From Fusarium oxysporum f. sp. lycopersici 4287 (Eukaryota > Ascomycota > Sordariomycetes > Hypocreales > Nectriaceae): a stretch of DNA of 19,924 nt. Where the stretch lies: positions 106,343 through 126,266 of the forward strand of contig NC_030993.1 of NCBI RefSeq assembly GCF_000149955.1, read 5' to 3'. Of this stretch, positions 18,901 to 19,924 are shown piece by piece. Each line of letters opens with the position of its first letter. The stretch's first letter is position 1. The position numbers and the translations under genes were made by a program. The notes under the pieces are model-generated. The model made no database searches and had not been told where the DNA came from. It saw only the letters and a program-made list of their open reading frames with translations.

Positions 18901-19924
18901 AACCGCGGCGATCCTGGCACCGTCTTGGTTGAGTTACCCCCAGATTCCAACATCACCACTACCAAGACTGTCAGTGATAGGACTGCACCTTATACAACAT
19001 ATGCAGCACCTGCAAGCAAAGGCGATCCTGGAACTGTTGTTGTTGAAGTTCCAATGAAGACAGAGTACAATGTCACTGTTACAAATGTTGCCAGCTCTAT
19101 CACATCCCCTTACACAAGTTACTCGCCTCCAGCTAACCCGGGAGATCCTGGAACGGTATTTATCGGCCTCCACCCTGACTCCAATATCACCATCACAACC
19201 GAGATCAGCAGTAGGACAGCTCCCTACACGACATATCTACCTGCAGCAAGTCAGGGAGACCCCGGTACTATTCTTATTGAGGTACCTCCCGCCGACAATG
19301 CGACCATAACAACGCAAGTTACAGGCCTGACGGCTCCCTACACGAAATACTCTCCCCCAGGCAACGCAGGCGACCCAGGCACAGTTCTCGTAGAGTTGCC
19401 CCCTGATAGTAACATCAACTTCACGACTACAAAGGAGGTCAGCAGCCGGACTGCACCATTCACAACCTATTCCGCGCCCGCGAACAGAGGTGATCCTGGT
19501 ACCGTTATCATCGAGATGCCTCCTAGTCACAACGTTACCGTCACAACTCAGATTATGGGTTTGACGGCTCCCTATACTACTTATTCTCCTGCAGCCAGTG
19601 CAGGTGACCCAGGGACTATCATTGTGCAGCTTCCCCCTGATAGCAATGTCACTGTTACAAAGGAGGTTAGCAGCCGGACTGCACCGTTCACAACTTATTC
19701 CGCACCCGCGAACAGAGGTGATCCTGGTACCGTTGTCATCGAGATGCCTCCTGACAGGAACACAACAATTACTACAACAATTGCAACTCGCACCCTTCCC
19801 TACACTACATATGCGACGCCGGGCAACAAGGGGGATGTGGGCACTGTTATCATCGAGATGCCCCCCGACAGAAACATTACCGTTACAACCGAAGTATCTT
19901 CTCTTACGAAGCCGTACACGACGT
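3212..19924 (+). CDS. Giant secreted tandem-repeat adhesin-like cell-wall protein (reading frame interrupted; 3' end outside window)
   Basis: One gene spans the rest of the window, about 5,570 codons without reaching its end. It has a signal peptide, a short N-terminal region, a Gly/Ala/Asp linker and about 100 tandem modules built on Y/N-x-T-x-Y/T ... [IT]-x-P-[IV]-T ... PP-x-G-x-x-PGTVIIETP. Thr, Pro, Gly, Ile and Val dominate. Cys and Trp are almost absent in frame. This is the composition of O-mannosylated wall proteins; the layout (PPG, GTVII, P, T-V-T) resembles the tandem repeats of Candida Als adhesins and yeast flocculins, which is a resemblance and not shown homology. The frame changes at ~3850-3870, 12202-12206 and 18894-18896, with TAA at 12136 and an N gap at 6942-7457. 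The repeat pattern continues across each, so it is treated as one locus. Whether it is functional, a pseudogene or error-laden sequence cannot be decided here. No GPI signal is visible because the C terminus is missing. Confidence 0.85.
3850..3870 (+). other. Frame break 1 (one extra base, or two missing)
   Basis: Frame 2 reads ...VIIQTP up to 3869, while frame 0 opens at 3858 after a TAA at 3855 and reads ...GQTYLPSTIGAGADGG into the linker. One surplus base in the CCCC run at 3864-3867 would link IIQT to the linker. No GT-AG intron of plausible length bridges it without removing module 2. A base-calling error in the C run or a real indel both fit. Confidence 0.65.
3867..6941 (+). CDS. Segment 2: linker and modules 3-19 (frame 0, up to the assembly gap)
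   Basis: Frame 0 is open from 3858. It carries the Gly/Ala/Asp linker, then from 4035 about ten modules of 40-60 residues such as ITIPAGSDSPYVTVYKPHTG ... PPSGTNPGTIIVETP, then the F-P-G-P-G subtype from 5742. Module joins are Pro/Thr/Ser/Gly-rich and variable. Module 11 (about 5386-5527) is degenerate, with T-I-Y-T-P-G-T in place of the P-H-T-G turn. No Cys or Trp is seen. The segment ends at GVGQYE where the N run begins. A prediction tool might start a gene at the TTG at 4038, but that is internal. Confidence 0.85.
3894..4022 (+). repeat. GGTGCTGGC-type minisatellite encoding a Gly/Ala/Asp linker
   Basis: About 40 codons of GGT/GCT/GGC/GAT in imperfect short units encode alternating Gly, Ala and Asp in frame 0 (AGADGGAGAGDGG...), ending in GDIGGDS before the first full module. 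The same DNA read one base earlier would be a run of Leu, Val and Ala. Such linkers are probably flexible. Unit-length changes would be multiples of three and so keep the frame. Confidence 0.75.
5742..6891 (+). repeat. F-P-G-P-G module subtype, seven copies
   Basis: Modules 13-19 have heads like GYVTVFLPFPGPGVITAPIT and most end GTVYITTPAP or GTVFITTP instead of GTVIIETP, so the acidic Glu of the ending is replaced by Thr. Joins share S-T-T-x-G-x-D/N-G. Modules 14 and 15 lack the PPSGGxPG stretch and read TRTLSGTVYITTP. The subtype is confined to this block apart from Y-P-G-P-G relatives just after the gap (7567, 7990), so it probably extends through the gap. Confidence 0.8.
5895..6206 (+). 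repeat. Recent 156-base tandem duplication (two copies)
   Basis: Copies at 5895-6050 and 6051-6206 are closely similar in bases, including ACCAGGACA and GTATACAT. A third unit begins at 6207 with the same CCTAGGCCTAGTAC. Each is 52 codons. Both copies share the missing PPSGGxPG stretch, so the deletion came before the duplication. Confidence 0.75.
6942..7457. other. Assembly gap (516 N)
   Basis: The gap lies inside the repeat gene. Frame is 0 before it and 1 after it; if nothing else is wrong, the missing length is 2 modulo 3, so 516 is an estimate. Highly similar modules were probably too alike to assemble. The number of modules lost is unknown. Confidence 0.95.
7459..12138 (+). CDS. Segment 3: modules 20-48 and a stop in module 49 (frame 1)
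   Basis: Open from the gap to TAA 12136-12138, 1,559 sense codons. It begins inside a module ending VIIETPNPNA. About 28 full modules follow with heads such as SSYATIYRPHTG, ATYVNVYQPHTG or PSYVTFYQPHPG, a middle ITAPVTVTTIAPQGDQ and ending PGTVIVETP. Early joins are 10-20 residues; between 10,240 and 11,000 joins shrink to almost nothing (ETQAPFATIYRPYTG occurs at 10,361 and, with two changes, at 10,873). Module 33 (9778-9915) is odd, with QPCTRTERMTEP in place of the usual turn and the only in-frame Cys I find in the whole protein. Modules 38-40 lack the Y-R-P core. No N-x-T sequon sits at the module head in this segment. Confidence 0.85.
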   Translation, partial: VIIETPNPNANTATQTGPVTVPTGDDNPYVTVYKPYPGPGNIDRPITITAVTPSGGQPGTIIIETPVVEVETKFALSTAPISQPESQATTKATENPPTTIPQGQDGYVTVYQPHSGSGAITEPVTISTVAPTNGQPGTVFIETPTPAVATPSTKEQPTVSVVTIPAGNGGYVTVYRPYPGPGMITEPRTVGTVAPTSGQAGTIIIETPVLQAVASEATSAPIIATSQGNDGYMTVFKPYTGTNVIAQPITVTTIAPSAGQPGTVVIETPVPPASMSTPGSNDAPVTIPPGPDSSYATIYRPHTGANIITAPVAISTIAGVNGQPGTVIIETPTGQSPTLGAISDQGPVTIPAGPDSSYATVYRPYTGSGAITEPIASTIPGLNGEPGTVIVETPVPLFSASTQVAINTPVTVPPGPDNSYATIYRPHTGVDAITAPFTSTISGMNGQPGTVIVETPVTQELTPTQAGDNPAQSPGGSDNSYVTDYRPYTGIDAITAPVTSTIPGANGEPGTVIIETPAAQFTGPVEESIGASKAITVDTSSSYITVYRPHTVDDGFTTPVTVTTIQGANGQPGTIVIETPGLETGGKVVVPPLTLEPTPGGQYTTIYRPHTGSSVITAPITVTTIAPSGGQPGTVIIETPQPETIVPNPTVTLPSGPDASYVTILRPHTGSAGIDGISGPITITTIAPDNGQPGTIIIETPVVPESVIVPTPSGSTKGAESQNTPVYHTVYRPNSGPSRITAPVTISTIEPTGGQPGTVIVETPDQDLAPITTSSGPGAIYITVYQPCTRTERMTEPTTVTTIPPINNKPGTVVIETPGQQAPPTTHIPVPVSYVTITKPHTGTGRSEDTVTTTIPPQGDQPGTVIIEPASPPMPSVPIPSLFVTITRPYTGSGEITEPVTTTIAAQDNQPGTVIVETPERETASVASNTEASYISISRPYTGTDQITAPVVTTVPPRDGQPGTVIFETQAPFATIYRPYTGSDQITGPVTVSTIAPVGDKPGTIIVETPGGGAEFTTTPPAPSYVTSSVLYTGDDQIAAPTVLTTIPPEGNQPGTVIIGTPGSYVTSTTVYMGSDSITGPTALTTIQPHGTQAGVVVIAIPPYVTTTSPYTGTDQITAPITVTAVSPQGDQPGTVVIETQAPFATVYRPHTGPGRITAATTVTTIAPSGNQPGTVVVETPGSEPPVTTTPPSPSYTTVYEQYSGTDDMTAPSAKTTIEPQSDEPGTVIFETPGQKFASTSAAIPATYVNVYQPHTGPDSITAPVTISDIPPQGGQPGTYIIETPGSKPAITSIHYEPSYVTFYQPHPGDGTITEPVTVTTLPPQGDQPGTVIIETPGLETPTTLGREPSYVVVSRPHTGSEQIKTPVTVTTIAPQGDQPGTVIVETPDLEPATSTLAPQATYFTIYRPGTGVDQITTPVAVTTIEPQGGQPGTVIVETPGSQPPITSGPAFASESSYITIYTPHTGVGDIVAPVTLTTIPGQSGQPGTVIIETPSSGVGVAPISDTPSMGSSYVTVYRPHTGTDVVTTPVTITTIMPQGDKPGTVIIETPGSQPPVTS
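12113..12210 (+). other. Frame break 2: stop codon and shift in module 49; possible 98-base intron
   Basis: TAA at 12136 interrupts the join (VTS-stop-SSMGPATSYITVYKPYNG), and 12202-12206 (TATTT) holds two bases too many between T-E-S and T-A-P-V-T, moving the frame from 1 to 0. Both faults lie between GT at 12113 and the acceptor-like CTATTTACAG ending at 12210. Removing that span in phase 1 gives IIETP-A-PVTITEAP in frame. The donor GTTCCC is poor, and the removed DNA is plainly ordinary module sequence, so decay or error remains more likely than splicing. Confidence 0.55.
12204..18932 (+). CDS. Segment 4: modules 49-93 (frame 0)
   Basis: Frame 0 is in register from about 12204 (the first in-frame GTG is 12216) and is open to TGA 18930-18932. 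Modules 50-54 still have the Y-V-T head. From 13128 the head is N-[VIMT]-T. Three subtypes follow in order: ITIPPS...NSTIIRPYSG with RYLPPTAAGEPGT (13128-14500), N-T-T-I-Y-T-G with ATRT and DEPGTILIETP (15330-16968), and Y-N-V-T-I-T-R-A-A-P-A-S-V-T with TTYxPPGxPGDPGTVIVETP (17031-18423). Modules 63-64 (14,630-15,000) are degenerate and include the most irregular stretch of the segment. From about 18,893 the frame reads a foreign CQPRRSWHRLG tail with the only Cys and Trp of the segment, so the true coding path leaves it there. Confidence 0.85.
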   Translation, partial: FTAPVTITEAPEDNNQPGTVIIETPGSGPPFTLAPSAPYTTIYEPYTGTGEITGEITRTAALPQGDQPGTLIIETPGPRTENKGAIPVTVSAGDDGYVTVFKPYTGTDSITEPRMTTVSPSGGQLGTVIVETPVPETEHSSGDGSPPLTLPPGDDTYATIFRPHTGPGLITQPVTITTIAPSAGQPGTVIIETPEPESGPESTPTTTSAPGHVYVTIYRPYTGTAQITAPITITTTAPGSDTGTVIIETLAPTTASVIYVTIHRPYTGTEHITEPTTTTIAPISGTGTVVIETPITEPTTEGPVSNSPEITIPPSNESHNSTIIRPYSGTESITGPITKYLPPTAAGEPGTIVIETPVDATTTEAQPSDEASSHAQTNISPSDGTPNVTVVREHTGSDTITAPITLFEPPSASGQPGTVIIETPASKHTSKPVDDNVTIYTLAPPGVKTPVTSYKLPGNSGEPGTVFIQTVPSEPAPMGANVTITREEYSGLLGPFTTYLPPGASGDPGTFIIDLPAGRPSHVTSDGPVTVSAHSGSHNVTIVRSGPGSQVTTIFMPPTGSEAGTVIIETPTASPEQGDVAASPSPLTDDKPGVTIPPSSNSPNMTIIRPYPGTGSITEPITRYLPPTAAGEPGTVVIETNASDSPEPTTNNPEITLPPTSDSPNTTVIRPYTGPGSITQPITRYIPPTAAGEPGTIVIETQSTDASDTSTEAGLTDEPSAITLSASHGSPNITIIRGVTGSEVAKGPVTKYIEPTKPGEPGTILIETPVASEPDGSPESQEPAGGPPSISAVPTTPEDSLGSTSSNPNAITVTPSDANNDVTVIEPNTRFPDAIENVTQIIPPSNGNPGTKIIYTPIDTSSVEEASPGASGTANFVTVSATVTIPGDPSTRTGVRSSPGAEPTTTGKEINTIIIPPSGTEPGTVVLQTSVYLDQTLAEHGNVTITRAAPAGITKILTTYAPPAVSTDPGTFIIEIPDYNVTITQQATTSIASPFTTYLPPGSQGDPGTVVIEVPSYSATTGSHVSLPASGPPETEVAGTGPGNTTIYSGVSGNVVKTMYYPPTNSGERGTVVVQTPAKSSERTNEEETPTSAAIGGRTNTTIYTAGSGTVRTTALILASSPGEPDTVLIQTPATNLNEDTSSAGHYTTVFTVGTGTATRTTTISATAPGEPDTILIQTPATDSNEDTSSARHYNTTVFTGGAGTATRTTMISATEPGEPDTILVITPTGDVQETGGATTTPPPRDVSNVTISRDGPGSALTTIYQPATASNEPGTVIIETPTGSFEAPKIAAAGTNVTVYSGGHVTATRTIYIPPTASDDAGTVIIETPDGSTASKTGAGNITIYTGVSGTATKTRFIPATVTDEPGTILIETPTGSPDPQTGVSNITIYTGFAGTTVRTTFIPGTASDEPGTVMVETPTGLADSSNTGTAPGNVTIHTGYSGSVTETRYIPPTRSGEAGTIVIETPIGDSVDKETSSDRISDSSTGTVISPQQRENTTVYTGGPNAVAQTKYIPATASDEPDTILIQTPTNGIDTGSGTSASIPGAAKPNVTIYSAGAGMDTSPIYLPPASSGEAGTIIILTPTGSAEHDSTGVTGSRETESQSPSTRNVTVTKPAPGSITSMYTTYMPPGSPGDPGTVIVETPDYNVTITRQAPASVTSVRLSYVAPGTIGDPGTVIMETPNNAYNITITRAAPASVTRMLTTYAPPDSPGDPGTVIIETPDNNITVTQQAPASITSPITRYIPPGTPGDPGTVIVETPNNDYNVTITRAAPASVTSMHTTYTPPGTPGDPGTIIVETPNAVNNDYNVTVTRAAPASVKSLYTTYVPPGASGDPGTVIVETPAGAYNVTTTRGASVTAPFTTYIAAASPGDPGTILIETPDYNTTITREAPISVTSLRTIYSPPGDIGDPGTVIIETPRNEYNVTVTKGASITVPTTKYSPPATPGDPGTIIVETPDYNVTVTRQGPKSVTTVFSTYLPPGSPGDPGTVIVETPVGPYNVTTTQGASTITAPLTTYLPPSSPGDPGTVLIETPEYNVTVTRKATDSASDTVTSYDPPVTPGDPGTVAIIMPNQRVVSTSQDPSTSEPGQNTTIYRAGPRSLTGPVTSFIPPQSVGDSGTVIIETPGPATPFNVTTTQTVRTITAIYTTFLPAGAQDDPGTVLVEVPPERNVTVTQQDTAITAAYTSYSPPGAAGDPGTVIVGIPADRSVSITSIESTRSVPYTTYLPPCQPRRSWHRLG
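13128..14500 (+). repeat. Transitional modules with P-P-T-A-A-G-E-P-G-T core (modules 55-62)
   Basis: Heads combine the older ITIPPS lead with a new sequon: SHNSTIIRPYSG, TPNVTVVREHTG, SPNMTIIRPYPG, SPNTTVIRPYTG. Modules 60 and 61 are a recent duplication: GGCTCAATCACT recurs at 14046 and 14229, 183 bases (61 codons) apart, followed by nearly identical DNA through GTGATCGAAAC. Modules 57-58 already show the short form. Confidence 0.75.
15330..16968 (+). repeat. N-[TVI]-T-I-Y-[TS]-G subtype (modules 67-77)
   Basis: Eleven modules of about 36-50 residues with heads such as GNITIYTGVSG, a basic middle (TATRT, TATKTRF, TTVRTTF) and ends EPGTILIETPTGS or EPDTILIQTPAT. Modules 68-70 share the join NEDTSSA: AATGAAGATACTTCGTCAGC occurs at 15615 and 15756, 141 bases apart. 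The P-H-T-G turn is gone, giving a positively charged stripe unlike the other blocks. Confidence 0.75.
17031..18423 (+). repeat. Y-N-V-T-[IV]-T-R subtype (modules 78-89)
   Basis: Twelve short modules (about 36-43 residues) abut almost without joins: the final P-D or P-N-N-D runs straight into Y-N-V-T. Middles are RAAPASVTSMHTTY-like and ends PPGTPGDPGTVIVETP. The PGDPGT form replaces the earlier GQPGT. This block is closest in length and layout to the 36-residue Als repeat. Confidence 0.8.
18894..18896 (+). other. Frame break 3: one extra C
   Basis: TATCTTCCACCCTGCCAACCGCG should, by the neighbouring modules, read Y-L-P-P-A-N-R-G. The CCC carries one base too many, which turns PPANRGDPGT into PCQPRRSW and ends 12 codons later. 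The repeats continue at once in frame 1. A homopolymer error or a real one-base insertion both fit. Confidence 0.75.
18895..19924 (+). CDS. Segment 5: modules 93-102 (frame 1, runs off right edge)
   Basis: Frame 1 is open from here to the last base with no stop, 343 codons. It reads PANRGDPGTVLVELPPD and then modules of 38-40 residues such as SNVTVTKEVSSRTAPFTTYS, ending RGDPGTVVIEMPPD. Endings here are VELPPD, VEVPPA or IEMPPD, where earlier blocks have ETP. Heads keep the N-x-T sequon (NIT, NVT, NAT, NFT, NTT). There is no Cys, no Trp and no sign of a GPI tail, so the gene continues to the right. The absence of a stop in the window may cause a plain ORF search to miss it. Confidence 0.85.
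19294..19755 (+). repeat. Two-module higher-order repeat (about 230 bases, two copies)
   Basis: Modules 97+98 (19294-19527, 234 bases) and 99+100 (19528-19755, 228 bases) repeat as pairs: a GLTAPYT module then an SSRTAPFTTYS module. AAAGGAGGT recurs at 19431 and 19659, and the following stretch through GAACAGAGGTGATCCTGG is nearly identical. Modules 94 and 96 are of the second type, so the alternation may be older than this copy. Confidence 0.75.

Noticed and set aside
3542..19924. CRISPR array or mobile element as an explanation for the periodic DNA
   Set aside because: The period follows whole codons, protein residues are conserved while bases drift, there are no constant repeats with unique spacers, and no terminal repeats or transposase are present.

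Overview
The window looks like nuclear DNA of a filamentous ascomycete fungus. The grounds are a 55-base GTAAGC...CAG intron in the left-edge gene, a TATA-led eukaryotic gene layout, and a secreted Pro/Thr-rich tandem-repeat protein of the fungal cell-wall adhesin kind. A Fusarium-like or other Sordariomycete source is a guess from general resemblance. A 516-base run of N shows that this is a scaffold with an unresolved gap.

Layout. Bases 1-499 hold the 5' part of a small-intron gene on the minus strand. It encodes a protein I cannot name and runs off the left edge. Bases 500-3211 (2.7 kb) contain no gene I can support; the distal half is A+T-rich. A TATAAA box at 3110 and a short upstream ORF at 3157-3198 lie just before the start codon at 3212. 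From 3212 to the right edge (16.7 kb) everything belongs to one giant plus-strand gene. It has a signal peptide, a short N-terminal region, a Gly/Ala/Asp linker, and then about 100 tandem modules, each ending in a variant of PGTVIIETP. About 5,570 codons lie in the window and the 3' end is outside it.

The giant gene is not one clean frame. It is read in frame 2 (3212-~3866), frame 0 (~3867-6941), the N gap (6942-7457), frame 1 (7459-12135), an in-frame TAA at 12136, a shift at 12202-12206, frame 0 (to ~18893), one extra C at 18894-18896, and then frame 1 to the end. At each switch the module pattern resumes in the new frame. The off-frame tails carry nearly all the Cys and Trp of the conceptual products, while the in-frame repeats have one Cys and no Trp that I can see. 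So this is one gene with several lesions, sequencing errors or (at 12113-12210) a possible intron, rather than several genes.

The modules change along the protein. Early ones (to about 13.1 kb) are 40-60 residues with a Y-V-T-V-Y-x-P-H-T-G head. A cluster at 5742-6891 has an F-P-G-P-G head. From about 13.1 kb the head becomes N-V-T-[IV]-T or N-[VI]-T-I-Y, so nearly every 36-50-residue module opens with an N-glycosylation sequon. The last kilobase alternates two module subtypes. The most likely role is a heavily glycosylated wall or surface stalk, built like the repeat region of yeast flocculins or Candida Als proteins, but no ligand-binding domain or GPI signal can be seen in the window.
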